Positions 1 through 9,062 of a stretch of 64,000 nucleotides of DNA are shown in pieces (within the stretch, counting starts at the first letter, position 1; each line of letters starts with the position of its first letter). A program made the translations under genes and the position numbers. The notes beneath the pieces were generated by a model. That model was given only the letters and a program-made list of their open reading frames with translations, made no database searches and was not told where the DNA came from. Location: assembly GCF_005222705.1 (NCBI RefSeq), contig NZ_STGF01000023.1, positions 54,399 through 118,398 of the forward strand, written 5' to 3'. The stretch comes from Paenibacillus sp. SY21-1. GTDB taxonomy: Bacteria; Bacillota; Bacilli; Paenibacillales; Paenibacillaceae.

Positions 1-849
1 ACAGCCGTTGTCGTGGATGAACCAAAAACACCGGCGAGCGGTTTGACGGTAACGTCAACTGACGTAGCGGGCGCAGCAAACGACGGACTGACTAAGCTTG
101 CCGTTGCACCGGACGTTGCTGCCGGCAACAAGCTGCAGTATAAAAATTTTGGCAGCGGAGCAGCGACGGTGCCCTATGTGGGCGACAGCTTGACAGGTTA
201 TACCAATCTGCCGGCCGGAGGAACGATTGCCGCGGCAAACGGCGACCAGATAGGCGTAGCGGAGGTAGACAGCTCGAACGTGGTCGTAAAGTTCGGACAA
301 ACGACAGCCGTTGTCGCTGATGAGCCCATCACCTACACGATAGAAACGATCAGCGACCAGACGATGAGTTCCTTGCCAATCGGCTATAGCTCCGGCGCGC
401 AAGAAACCAAAACGATTACGGTTACGCGCACAGGAACAGGCGACCTGCTTCAGTTAGCCGTTGCGTTAAGCGGTGACGATGCAAGCCGATTTACAATCTC
501 GCAGCTCGCGGCAACCACGCTGAATGATGGAAGCCTCTCAACGGACTTTACGGTTAGCGCCAAAGACGGATTGCCGCGTGGCACGTATACGGCAACCGTA
601 ACGGTTACAGCTGCCGGCATGAGTCCGGTCACCTTTACAGTGACGCAGAAGGTGGCCCCAATCAAAGGCGACTACAATGGCGACGGCAAAATTACGCCGG
701 CGGATGCATTAGCTGTTACCAAGTATCTGAACGGTCTGCTCCAGCTTACGCCGGAGGAGCTGGAAGTGCTTGATATGAACGATGACCAGGTTGTGGATTC
801 CGTTGACCTGGACCTGATCATGCAGAGCTACGTAGGAGGTAAGAAATGA
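1..849 (+). CDS. C-terminal part of a secreted dockerin-bearing protein (5' end outside window)
   Basis: The frame is open from base 1, so only the last 282 residues are visible. Two copies of a short segment, T-A-V-V-V-D-E-P at the very start and T-A-V-V-A-D-E-P near base 304, bracket a repeated beta-rich module and suggest that more copies lie upstream. A second beta-sandwich module follows (residues about 105-215 of the visible part). The last 60 residues form a type I dockerin-like domain: D-Y-N-G-D-G-K begins the first calcium-binding loop and D-M-N-D-D-Q-V-V-D the second. Dockerins bind cohesin domains, and the next gene encodes cohesin-like domains, so the two proteins probably interact at the cell surface. 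The stop codon overlaps the next start as ATGA. The upstream catalytic or adhesive function is unseen. Confidence 0.8.
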   Translation, partial: TAVVVDEPKTPASGLTVTSTDVAGAANDGLTKLAVAPDVAAGNKLQYKNFGSGAATVPYVGDSLTGYTNLPAGGTIAAANGDQIGVAEVDSSNVVVKFGQTTAVVADEPITYTIETISDQTMSSLPIGYSSGAQETKTITVTRTGTGDLLQLAVALSGDDASRFTISQLAATTLNDGSLSTDFTVSAKDGLPRGTYTATVTVTAAGMSPVTFTVTQKVAPIKGDYNGDGKITPADALAVTKYLNGLLQLTPEELEVLDMNDDQVVDSVDLDLIMQSYVGGKK

Positions 850-3458
850 TGAGCGGATGGATCTTAATGAACAAGCGACCTTCCATGCGCAAGGCTGTGT
901 CCGCGCTGTTGGCACTGTGCCTGGTTTGTATGCTCATTCCGGCTTCTGCATTTGCGGCAGGCTTCCCGGTTACGGTTGAGGCTGAAAGCACCTCCGGCAT
1001 TCCCGGTGAAAAGGTTAAGCTGGCCGTATATATGGACCCGAACGACTATCCTTTCTGGAGCTACTCGATGAGTCTGACCTACGATTCATCCCGTCTGGAG
1101 TTGCTCGCGCAGCCTGATGGCATTGTGGATGAAGCCGGCACAGCTCCTTCGGTGACGCTAAGCAAAGTGTCGGAAGGGGGAGTAACGATTGCTGGAACGA
1201 ATTTCACTGGCTACTTTCTTTTTGCCAAACAAAAGATGGTGACTCTTTCCTTTAAAATCAAGGACAATGCGGCACCGGGCGTTGCGAATGTCACAATCGC
1301 TTCCGCTGCTTACACGGACGATGAGGACCCCATTGCCATTGCTGGCGAAAATCTGATTTCTGGAAAAATTACCGTCACAGCTCCGCCGGATACGACGGCC
1401 CCTGTGTTGACGGAAAACACAAATTCGACAGATTTGCCGACTGACGCTGAGCTTAAGCTTGTTTTTAGCGAGAGCGTGATTCCGGTGTCAGGAAAAAATA
1501 TTGTCATCAGAAAAACCTCGGACGACAGCACAGTCGCAACGATCGCGGCAGACGATGCAACCCAGGTTGCCGTACAGCAGGAGACGGTGACGATCAACCT
1601 GGACAACGATCTGGAGGAAGGAAGCGCCTATTACGGGCAAGTAGACGCCGGGGCGTTCAAGGATCTTGCAGGAAACGGATTTGCCGGCATCTCGGACCTT
1701 ACCACATGGACATTTGCAACAGCCCCAGCCGCTCAGCAGGGCACCGTAGCAATCAGCATCGGGGCGGTACAAGGCAAGGCGGGAGATACGGTCGTCGTGC
1801 CGGTCTCGATCACCGAAGCTTCAACGGGCATTGCGTCCTACGGCTTGCAGATCGATTTTGATGCCGAGGCATTGGAGGCCGTCGCTGTTGACGGGACCTC
1901 GTCGGGGCAGCTGTTCCAATCGACCATAAACAATAGGAGCGGCTTTATTAAGGCGGGGTGGGTAGACGCCGCAGGCGGGACGAAGGCCATCCAATCGGGC
2001 GAAATCATGAAGGTCCAGTTCAAAATTAAAACAGAAGCTGCGCTGGGCGACAAGCCGCTAACCGTCGATACCAGCGATATCATGTATTTCACGTTTACGG
2101 ACGCTTCCATGCAGGAATTGTCTAAAACCGTGACGGCCGGAAAGGTAGCGGTTGTCAAGCCGCAAGCCGAGCAGAGCGAAAGCGGCGGAGGTCAGACGCA
2201 GCCGAGTCAGGGAGTGAACATTCTCGTCAACGGCAAGGCGGAAAACGCCGGCACGGCATCCACCTCTTTGGTCAACGGCAGAACGGTTACTACTGTGGCG
2301 ATTGACGGCAGCAAGCTGGAGCAAAGACTTGCCGCTGAGGGCGAGCGTGCCGTTATAACGATTCCCGTCAGCGCGCAATCCGATGTCATCGTCGGGGAGC
2401 TCAACGGTCTGATGGTCAAAAGCATGGAGAACAAGCAGGCAGTTGTCCAGATCCAAACGGATAAGGCCACCTACACGCTTCCTGCCGGGCAACTCGACAT
2501 TCAATCGATTGCGGAGAAAGTAGGCAAGGATGTCGCGCTGGAAGCTATTAAAATTTTTATTGAAATTGCGGCTCCTGCCAACGATACGGTGAAGCTTGTC
2601 GAGCGTTCCGCAGAAGAAGGACATTTCACGATTGTGGCGCCTCCGCTCAGCTTTGCGGTCAAAGCGGTGTATGGCGGTTCAACGATTGAAGTGGCCAAGT
2701 TCAACGCATATGTCGAGCGGACGATCGCTATTGCGGATGGCGTTGATCCTGACAAAATCACGACGGGTGTCGTCATTGAGGAAGACGGAACCGTTCGTCA
2801 TGTGCCAACAAAGATTTTTGTGGAAAACGGCAAGTATTACGCCCGCATCAACAGCCTGACAAACAGCACGTACTCGGTCGTATGGCATCCTATCGAATTT
2901 AAGGACGTTGCCGATCACTGGGCCAAAGACGCGGTTAACGATATGGGCTCGCGCCTCATTGTGAGCGGAACCGACAGCGAACGGTTTAACCCCGAGCAGT
3001 CGATTACGCGCGCGGAATTTGCGGCCATTCTCGTACGCGGTCTGGGATTGCGGCTGGAGCAGGGAGAAGCGCCGTTTGCCGATGTGAAGTCTTCGGACTG
3101 GTACGCCGGAGCCGTGCATACCGCATATGCGTATAAGCTGATTGATGGCTTTGAGGACGGCACGTTCCGCCCTGAGGCGGCAATTACGCGGGAGCAGGCG
3201 ATGGTCATTACGGCGAGGGCGATGGAAATAACAGCTTTGAGCGCCAAGCTTAACGACCAGACGTCCAAAGATCCGATGGCTTCGTTTATGGATGCTTTCG
3301 AAGCGGGCCAGTGGTCCAGAATCGGCATCACAAAATCTTTGCAAGCCGGCATTTTTGTTGGACGAAGCGGTGAACGCCTGGCTCCGAAGGAGCTTATAAC
3401 AAGAGCGGAGGTTGCGGCCATCGTTCAGCGGTTGCTGAAGTATTCCGATTTGATCTAG
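846..3458 (+). CDS. Cohesin/Ig-like/SLH surface anchoring protein
   Basis: The 870-residue product has a signal peptide (basic N-terminus, then a hydrophobic stretch ending A-S-A-F-A-A near residue 38). Next come a cohesin-like beta domain (about 40-175), a Big_5-type Ig-like domain starting P-P-D-T-T-A-P (about 178-295), a second cohesin-like domain (about 298-430), a linker rich in S, G and Q, a further beta region (about 455-675), and three SLH repeats (about 680-870; F-K-D-V-A-D-H-W, F-A-D-V-K-S-S-D-W-Y, and a third ending in L-I-T-R-A-E-V-A-A). SLH repeats tether proteins to pyruvylated cell-wall polymer. AGGAGGT lies six bases before the ATG, and the start overlaps the upstream stop. 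The architecture matches an anchoring scaffoldin; the upstream dockerin protein is the obvious ligand. Pairing is inferred, not shown. Confidence 0.85.
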   Translation: MMSGWILMNKRPSMRKAVSALLALCLVCMLIPASAFAAGFPVTVEAESTSGIPGEKVKLAVYMDPNDYPFWSYSMSLTYDSSRLELLAQPDGIVDEAGTAPSVTLSKVSEGGVTIAGTNFTGYFLFAKQKMVTLSFKIKDNAAPGVANVTIASAAYTDDEDPIAIAGENLISGKITVTAPPDTTAPVLTENTNSTDLPTDAELKLVFSESVIPVSGKNIVIRKTSDDSTVATIAADDATQVAVQQETVTINLDNDLEEGSAYYGQVDAGAFKDLAGNGFAGISDLTTWTFATAPAAQQGTVAISIGAVQGKAGDTVVVPVSITEASTGIASYGLQIDFDAEALEAVAVDGTSSGQLFQSTINNRSGFIKAGWVDAAGGTKAIQSGEIMKVQFKIKTEAALGDKPLTVDTSDIMYFTFTDASMQELSKTVTAGKVAVVKPQAEQSESGGGQTQPSQGVNILVNGKAENAGTASTSLVNGRTVTTVAIDGSKLEQRLAAEGERAVITIPVSAQSDVIVGELNGLMVKSMENKQAVVQIQTDKATYTLPAGQLDIQSIAEKVGKDVALEAIKIFIEIAAPANDTVKLVERSAEEGHFTIVAPPLSFAVKAVYGGSTIEVAKFNAYVERTIAIADGVDPDKITTGVVIEEDGTVRHVPTKIFVENGKYYARINSLTNSTYSVVWHPIEFKDVADHWAKDAVNDMGSRLIVSGTDSERFNPEQSITRAEFAAILVRGLGLRLEQGEAPFADVKSSDWYAGAVHTAYAYKLIDGFEDGTFRPEAAITREQAMVITARAMEITALSAKLNDQTSKDPMASFMDAFEAGQWSRIGITKSLQAGIFVGRSGERLAPKELITRAEVAAIVQRLLKYSDLI

Positions 3459-3482
3459 GCGATTAGGGTTTTATGGTTTTAT

Positions 3483-3534
3483 AAAAGGCTCTCCTGCATG
3501 AGGCATATTTGCCTGCTGCGGGAGAGCCTTTTTC
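3483..3534 (+). terminator. Rho-independent terminator after the cohesin/SLH gene
   Basis: The arms AAAGGCTCTCC and GGAGAGCCTTT flank a loop and are followed by a T run. The run of A before the stem means it may also work for the converging histidine kinase gene on the minus strand. Confidence 0.85.
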
Positions 3535-3618
3535 CTCATCCGGGCTTGGCTGCTTGAAATGGGAGTGGCAGAAAGCTTCGACCTGGCTTCCTGTTATAGA
3601 CCTAATGGCTTAGCTTGG

Positions 3619-5022
3619 TTAACGGGGCAAATAAATGTGGAGCGACGTTTCCACGTTAGGGGTGCTGCTTAGCTCGATCCGCCCTTTATGGGCTTCAACA
3701 ATGTCCTTGACGATAGAAAGCCCAATGCCAAGCCCTTCTCCCTTTCTTCCCTCATCCACCCGATAGAAGCGCTCGAATACTTGCTTTTGATGCTCAGGCG
3801 GGATGCCCTTCCCCTTGTCTTTGACAGCTATCTGTATAGAACGGTCGTCACTGGACAGCTGAAGAGACAGGTAACGCCCATCCTTCCCGTAACGAATTAC
3901 ATTGTCGAGAAGATTGCGAATGGCCCGCTCCATGAGCTGAGCATCCATAGTGGCATAAATATCGTCATCGGGTATTTCTATATCAAAAATAAAAGGGTCC
4001 CCATCGAATATCATCATATATTCGGCCGCCAGCTTGCGCATGGTTTCCGACAGATTATGGTGAGTCAAATGGATCGACAGCTCATCCGAATCTTGCCGGG
4101 AAATGTCGAGCATCTGGTCAAGCAGCTTATCCATATATCTGCAGCGCTGCAGAATGATTTTGGCCCGGGACTGGAGCTCCTGCTGGTCATGATAGTTGCC
4201 GGTGCGAATCATTTCCGCAGAGCCAAGCATCGTAGTCAAAGGCGTTCGCAAATCATGCGAAAGGTTGGAGAGCAGAAGCTTGCGTTTGTTCTCGAACTGC
4301 TGAATTTGTGCGAACTGGTTGCGGATTCGATGGGCCATTGAATTATAATGCTGTGTAAGCTGGCCCAGCTCGTCCTTGGAGGGGTCGATAAGCTCGGCAA
4401 AAGGAGAATCGCTGTTGATGCTCAACTGATTGAGCGCGTTATTCAAACGGCGTATTCTTTTGTTAATGGTAGAGAACATCCACATGGCGAGCAAAAAAGG
4501 CACGGAAAACGATAGAAGCAGCGGGAACACGAGCGTAAGCAGCGATTTGAGCGTGCGGATCAGAAAATAAACCTCGCCTTGCTTCATCGCGGAAGCAGGC
4601 ACGCTAAGCATCAGGTAGTAGGCCTGTCCGTTCTTGTTAGCCGTGGTGATGAGGTGAACATCGTCTTCCGTCAAATAGCGCTCAGGCATGTCGTGCATAA
4701 GCATGGCCAGGTCGTTAAAGGTAAACACGGGGTTGACCCCTGCCGTATCGTAGACGGATTTTCCCTGATCATCAAGCCACAGCCAACGGATGGAGGGATG
4801 CTCCTGATGCGCTTTATCCAGAACGGGCTTGAGGGAATCGGCATCCCATTCAGGCTGCTCCATGACGGTATCGGCGATGCCACGAGCCAGCGGGTTCAAC
4901 TCAAACAACGCGTAGCCTTTATTGGAGGCCTTTCCCATCCAGACGGATGAAAAGCCAAAAAGGACCATGCTCAAAACGGCGCCCAGAACCAGCAGCAGCC
5001 ACAATTTAGTGCGCAGCTTCAT
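3619..5022 (-). CDS. Two-component sensor histidine kinase (HAMP, HisKA, HATPase)
   Basis: The 467-residue product starts at M-K-L-R-T-K-L-W-L-L-L. That ATG overlaps the stop of the upstream response regulator as ATGA; an 18-residue in-frame extension inside the regulator gene was dropped. A transmembrane helix (about 5-25) is followed by an extracytoplasmic sensor region, a second helix (about 165-190), a HAMP linker, a dimerisation domain with S-H-D-L-R-T-P-L (phospho-acceptor His near 255), and a HATPase domain with N-L-L-D-N-V, D-K-G-K-G-I and G-L-G-I-G-L-S boxes. Partner and order are typical of OmpR-class pairs that sense envelope conditions; the ligand cannot be named. It is transcribed convergently with the cohesin/SLH gene. 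Confidence 0.93.
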   Translation of the reverse strand: MKLRTKLWLLLVLGAVLSMVLFGFSSVWMGKASNKGYALFELNPLARGIADTVMEQPEWDADSLKPVLDKAHQEHPSIRWLWLDDQGKSVYDTAGVNPVFTFNDLAMLMHDMPERYLTEDDVHLITTANKNGQAYYLMLSVPASAMKQGEVYFLIRTLKSLLTLVFPLLLSFSVPFLLAMWMFSTINKRIRRLNNALNQLSINSDSPFAELIDPSKDELGQLTQHYNSMAHRIRNQFAQIQQFENKRKLLLSNLSHDLRTPLTTMLGSAEMIRTGNYHDQQELQSRAKIILQRCRYMDKLLDQMLDISRQDSDELSIHLTHHNLSETMRKLAAEYMMIFDGDPFIFDIEIPDDDIYATMDAQLMERAIRNLLDNVIRYGKDGRYLSLQLSSDDRSIQIAVKDKGKGIPPEHQKQVFERFYRVDEGRKGEGLGIGLSIVKDIVEAHKGRIELSSTPNVETSLHIYLPR

Positions 5023-5705
5023 AGCCCGGCCCCCGTCAACCGGTAGCCAACGCCGCGCACCGATTGAATTTCCCAAGGCGAATTTGCCCGTTCCAGCAGC
5101 TTGCGCAACCGGCTGATGTACACGCTTAGGTTATTGTCATCATAGCGTTCATGCTGCCAAACCTGCTGGTAGATTTCAAGCTTTGTCATGACGCGGTCAG
5201 GATTCTGCATAAACAGCTGCATAAGTCCTTGTTCAACCAACGTTAAAGTGAATTTCTCTTTATAGATAAGAAGAGTGTAATTATCGACGTCCAGAACCAT
5301 CTGGTTCAGGCGAACAACCAGCGAGGAGCGGCCGGATGCCGGATGCCGCCTGCGCAGAACGGCTTGAATCCGGGCCATCAGCTCCATCGGACTGAAGGGC
5401 TTGGTCATATAGTCGTCGGCCCCGAGCCCAAGCGTCGTAATTTTGTCTTGCTCCTGTCTTCTTGCGCTCACGACAATCGTCAGGATGTCCAATCCGCGAT
5501 TATTTAAATAACGGAGCACCCCAAAGCCGTCCTCGTTATCCATCATCAGATCAAGAATAATAACATCCACCTGATCGCCTTCCAGCCGCTCTATCGCTTG
5601 CTGACCGGACTCTGCTTCCGTTACGCGCATGCCTGTCTGCTCGATATGCGTACGAATCAATTCGCGAATTTGCGAATCGTCATCCACTACCAGTATATGT
5701 TCCAT
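5019..5705 (-). CDS. OmpR/PhoB-type response regulator
   Basis: The receiver domain begins M-E-H-I-L-V-V-D-D-D. The phosphorylation aspartate lies in V-I-I-L-D-L-M-M, the switch region is V-S-A-R, and the conserved lysine is in M-T-K-P-F-S-P. A winged-helix output domain follows and ends V-R-G-V-G-Y-R-L. The start at M-E-H-I-L was chosen because the in-frame extension upstream does not resemble a receiver domain; the purine-rich GGTGGTGAC just before it is a weak ribosome binding site. It is the first gene of a two-gene operon with the kinase, which overlaps it by four bases. Confidence 0.92.
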   Translation of the reverse strand: MEHILVVDDDSQIRELIRTHIEQTGMRVTEAESGQQAIERLEGDQVDVIILDLMMDNEDGFGVLRYLNNRGLDILTIVVSARRQEQDKITTLGLGADDYMTKPFSPMELMARIQAVLRRRHPASGRSSLVVRLNQMVLDVDNYTLLIYKEKFTLTLVEQGLMQLFMQNPDRVMTKLEIYQQVWQHERYDDNNLSVYISRLRKLLERANSPWEIQSVRGVGYRLTGAGL

Positions 5706-5940
5706 AACTGTTGTCACCACCGCCAAGTATGATATGGCTTTATCATAGCATGATTGAATGAACAACGGGGGAGGCTGCACCAAGCTAAGAAAAAATAGAT
5801 GCGATGTTGATTAGCTGCGCCGGCAACGGCGTTTACACGGCTGGAGGAGAATGGAGACACAGAGTATATGCATGGGGATGGGAGTCTCGGCAAGGGACGT
5901 ACGAATGGTTGTATGGCTTCGCCAGGTCTGGTTGAAATAG

Positions 5941-6324
5941 AGCGGGCGGCTTATTATGAGGCTGCACGGATATCATGGCGCAAGCGCCGGGCTTCCCTGA
6001 CCGGCGCTTGCGTTTATTTCCTACGGTATAGCTTCGCCCAATTGTTTACTGCTTCTGCTTCGGACCATAGCGGGCGGCTTATTATGAGGCTGCACGGATA
6101 TCATGGCGCAAGCGCCGGGCTTCCTTGGCCGACGCTTGCGTTTATTTCCTATGGTATAGCTTGGCCCAGTTGTTTACTGCTTCTGCTTCGGACCATAGCG
6201 GGCGGCTTATTATGAGGCTGCACGGATATCATGGCGCAAGCGCCGGGCTTCCCTGACCGGCGCTTGCGTTTATTTCCTATGGTATAGCTTGGCCCAGTTG
6301 TTTACTGCTTCTGCTTCGGACCGT
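5941..6324. repeat. Three tandem 128-bp units, each containing a strong hairpin
   Basis: Units start near 5941, 6069 and 6197 and are nearly identical. Each carries the inverted arms CGCAAGCGCCGG and CCGGCGCTTGCG around a 10-base loop. On the minus strand each unit also holds the same 16-codon coding tail (S-E-A-E-A-V-N-N-W-A-K-L-Y-x-R-K, stop) as the small gene at 6270-6557, so the unit is that gene's 3' end plus its terminator-like hairpin copied three times. Confidence 0.9.
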
Positions 6325-6557
6325 ACGCTTTTTCTAAGCAAGGGACAGACGGACCAATCTTGTTTCGCTTGCTGCTTAGTCTGATAAAAACGGAAATCGC
6401 TAATATCCCAGGAGCAGTACAGTCTCCTGTACCACTTCCCGTTCGATACATGGTCGGTGAACCGTCGTGTAGCTTTACTCGCTTGGCGCTTGCTCCAACT
6501 GGAGCCGGACGAGCTGTGTTCTTTCCATACCGGCGCTCGTTTGACACTCCTGCTCAT
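6270..6557 (-). CDS. Small basic hypothetical protein, 95 residues
   Basis: On the minus strand the ATG at 6557 is preceded by AAGGAGG about 11 bases upstream, a near-perfect Shine-Dalgarno sequence. The product is rich in Lys, Arg, Ser and Trp, with no signal peptide or recognised domain. Its last 16 codons and following hairpin are the material duplicated in the 128-bp units just downstream, where the reading frame and stop are preserved with a Tyr-His to Tyr-Arg change. An overlapping frame of similar length (6302-6547) lacks comparable support. The good ribosome binding site and the preserved tail argue for a real gene, but the unusual composition keeps this uncertain; no function is proposed. 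Confidence 0.45.
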   Translation of the reverse strand: MSRSVKRAPVWKEHSSSGSSWSKRQASKATRRFTDHVSNGKWYRRLYCSWDISDFRFYQTKQQAKQDWSVCPLLRKSVRSEAEAVNNWAKLYHRK

Positions 6558-6705
6558 CTTTTCTCTAACCTCCTTGGGGGAAGCTAGAAACCGTCCTGTT
6601 TTTTCATTTTTTCACCTCATTAGTATAGGATGGACTTTTTAATTTATTGGATACCAACCTTGGAGTAACCTAACCCATTGATAAACCTATACTTCCCGGC
6701 ACCAA

Positions 6706-7448
6706 AAGTCGATCTACAATCACATATCTAACTCACATTTAGCGCCAGAGAGCCAGCAAAGCCGATCTACAGTCACATTTCTAACTCATTAAGCTCCAGA
6801 GAGCCTCCAAAGTCGATCTACAGTCACATTTCTAACTCATTCAGCTCTAGAGAGCCCGCAAAACCGATCTACAGTCACATTTCTAACTCATTAAGCTCCA
6901 GAGAGCCTCCAAAGTCGATCTACAGTCACATTTCTAACTCATTCAGCTCTAGAGAGCCCGCAAAACCGATTTACAATCACATATCTAACTCTTTTAGCGC
7001 CAGAGAGCCAGCAAAGCCGATCTACAGTCACATTTCTAACTCATTAAGCTCCAGAGAGCCCGCAAAGCCGATCTACAATCACATTTCTAACTCATTTAGC
7101 TCCAGAGAGCCCCCAAAGTCGATCTACAGTCACATTTCTAACTCATTCAGCTCCAGAGAGCCAGTAAAGCCGATCTACAGTCACATTTCTAACTCATTTA
7201 GCGCCAGAGAGCCAGCAAAGTCGATCTACAGTCACATATCTAACTCATTTAGCTCCAGAGAGCCAGCAAAGCCGATCTACAATCACATTTCTAACTCATT
7301 CAGCGCCAGAGAGCCCGCAAAGCCGATCTACAATCACATATTTAACTCATTTAGCGCCAGAGAGCCCGCAAGGTTGATCTACAATCACATATCTAACTCA
7401 TTTAGCGCCAGAGGGCCCTCAAAGCCGATCTACAATCACATTTCTAAT
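6706..7448. repeat. Array of about 15 direct 51-bp repeats
   Basis: The anchor CGATCTACARTCACAT recurs at 6710, 6763, 6814, 6865, 6916 and onward to 7426. The first interval is 53 bp and the rest fit an exact 51-bp period. Copies differ by scattered substitutions, such as CTCCAGAGAGCC versus CGCCAGAGAGCC, with no unique spacers, so this is not a CRISPR. Read on the minus strand, the core TTAGAAATGTGAYTGTAG matches the array at 14298-14788. No convincing gene lies within it. Confidence 0.92.
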
Positions 7449-7633
7449 CAACTCGGCGGACATAGAGTCTTAATAGGCAGGCTGCACTCTGAACCAGCCT
7501 TTAGGCGTTTTAATTGTTAGTTGCCGCATTTTAATCAAATATTGAAAAAAGGATTGTATATTCATACACAATTTGTCTGAAAAAGTTGCTATAATTTATC
7601 CTTATTATCAGCTGCTAAAGGAGATTCAGCACA

Positions 7634-7966
7634 ATGACGATATATAACAAGCTTGTACGCGATCGTATTCCGGAGATACTTGATAAGAAAGGCTTAATCA
7701 GTACGACTCGTATTCTTGAAGCAGACGAATATATGAAGGCGCTTCACGCCAAGCTGGAGGAGGAAGCGGGCGAGTTTTTAAACGCGGAACCCGGTATGGC
7801 TGCCGTGGAGGAACTGGCGGATTTACTGGAGGTCGCATATGCTCTAGCTGAAGCAAATGGAGTAAGCGCTGTTGAACTGGAGAGAATTCGAGCAGAAAAA
7901 GCGAAAATGCGGGGAGCGTTTGAAAAACGTATCTATTTAATCGAAGTAGAAGATAACGAATCATAA
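7634..7966 (+). CDS. MazG-like / phosphoribosyl-ATP pyrophosphohydrolase-like protein
   Basis: The 110-residue protein opens M-T-I-Y-N-K-L-V-R-D-R-I-P-E-I-L, the signature of the short PRA-PH-like branch of the all-alpha NTP pyrophosphohydrolases. The metal-binding helices show E-E-E-A-G-E-F and E-E-L-A-D-L-L-E-V, equivalent to the ExxE and ExxD motifs of MazG-type enzymes. Such stand-alone proteins are thought to hydrolyse noncanonical or excess nucleoside triphosphates in the cytoplasm; the true substrate is unknown. AAAGGAGA precedes the ATG and a TATAAT lies at 7590-7595. It stands alone, after the 51-bp repeat array, and is not near other histidine biosynthesis genes, so a role as HisE is unlikely. 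Confidence 0.82.
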   Translation: MTIYNKLVRDRIPEILDKKGLISTTRILEADEYMKALHAKLEEEAGEFLNAEPGMAAVEELADLLEVAYALAEANGVSAVELERIRAEKAKMRGAFEKRIYLIEVEDNES

Positions 7967-8113
7967 GCTTATGTCCACACATTGAAAGAGAGAGTCATGA
8001 TTTGGAGACAATAGTAAGGGGAATCAAAAAGGATAACGGCAACCGACGCTCGAAAATGTTAGTATAGCCGCAAACTTACGGTATAAACTTTACTGGAGAA
8101 GGAAGGTCATACG

Positions 8114-8821
8114 ATGAACGCAGAAGAGGTTATCCAGGAGCTTGAAGCGCTGGGGAAGGAACGTACCAAAAAAATCTATGTCTCCAACGGAGCGCATGAG
8201 CCGTTATTTGGAGTGGCGACTGGGGAGATGAAGCCTATCGCCCGCAAAACGAAAAAAAATCAGCCGTTGGCCGAGCAGCTCTACGCGACCGGCAATTATG
8301 ACGCGATGTATTTTGCCGGCGTTATTGCGGAGCCCGATGCGATGACGGAAGCCGACTTCGATCGCTGGCTGGATAGCGCTTATTTCTTTATGTTGTCCGA
8401 TTACGTCGTTGCGGTCACGCTTGCGGAGACCGATATCGCGCAGGACGTGGCTGATAAGTGGATCGCCAGCGGCGAGGAGCTGCGCATGTCGGCGGGCTGG
8501 AGCTGCTACTGCTGGCTGCTTGGCAGCCGGCCTGACAGCGAATTTTCCGAAAGCAAGCTGGCGGAGATGCTCGACCGAGTCCGTGAGACCATTCACAGCG
8601 CTCCTGTGCGAGCTAAATACGCCATGAACAATTTTGTGTATACGACAGCTGTATCGTTCGTTCCGCTCCATGAGAAGGCGGCAGAAACCGCTGCGGCCAT
8701 CGGACCGGTGGAGGTGCCTGGACCGAAGTCCAAAGTCAAGCTGATTGACGCTTCGATCAATATTAATAAAGCAATCGACAAAGGACAAATCGGCTTCAAA
8801 CGCAAGTATGTCAGATGTTAG
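8114..8821 (+). CDS. DNA alkylation repair (AlkD-like) HEAT-repeat protein
   Basis: The 235-residue protein resembles the DNA alkylation repair family: N-terminal helices followed by K-K-I-Y-V-S-N-G-A-H-E-P-L-F-G-V, then repeated helical hairpins containing W-L-D-S-A, W-I-A-S-G-E-E and G-W-S-C-Y-C-W-L. AlkD-type proteins excise or recognise alkylated bases using a HEAT-like solenoid rather than base flipping. I see close similarity to the family at this level but cannot confirm the catalytic aspartate and tryptophans, so glycosylase activity is inferred. The ATG follows GGAGAAGGAAGGTCATACG. A 9-bp perfect hairpin lies ten bases after the stop. Confidence 0.75.
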   Translation: MNAEEVIQELEALGKERTKKIYVSNGAHEPLFGVATGEMKPIARKTKKNQPLAEQLYATGNYDAMYFAGVIAEPDAMTEADFDRWLDSAYFFMLSDYVVAVTLAETDIAQDVADKWIASGEELRMSAGWSCYCWLLGSRPDSEFSESKLAEMLDRVRETIHSAPVRAKYAMNNFVYTTAVSFVPLHEKAAETAAAIGPVEVPGPKSKVKLIDASININKAIDKGQIGFKRKYVRC

Positions 8822-8830
8822 GGCAGAGCT

Positions 8831-8853
8831 GGCGGCAGGGTACACCTGCCGCC
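8831..8853 (+). terminator. Perfect 9-bp hairpin after the AlkD-like gene, without a T run
   Basis: GGCGGCAGG and CCTGCCGCC flank the five-base loop GTACA. There is no following run of T, so it may stabilise the mRNA end rather than terminate by the classical mechanism. Confidence 0.45.
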
Positions 8854-9062
8854 ATAGTCCGGCTATTTGCTGCTTCGATCTCTAGTCTAGGCCGTGTATG
8901 AAAACCCGTTCAGAGTCACCTTTCACCTCCTTTTCGCCCCCTGCCTTCGCTCCGTTTGCTTGATGTCCCCCCGGTACACCTTCACAAACGCGCCTTGCAT
9001 GGAACGATAATTCGGAAAAATGTGCTGTCCTCAGCGTTCTTAGACACGCCCTAGTTGCTCTT

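Noticed and set aside
5868..6215. 115-residue frame across the 128-bp repeats
   Set aside because: It is made of repeated units read in a frame without a ribosome binding site and runs through hairpins.
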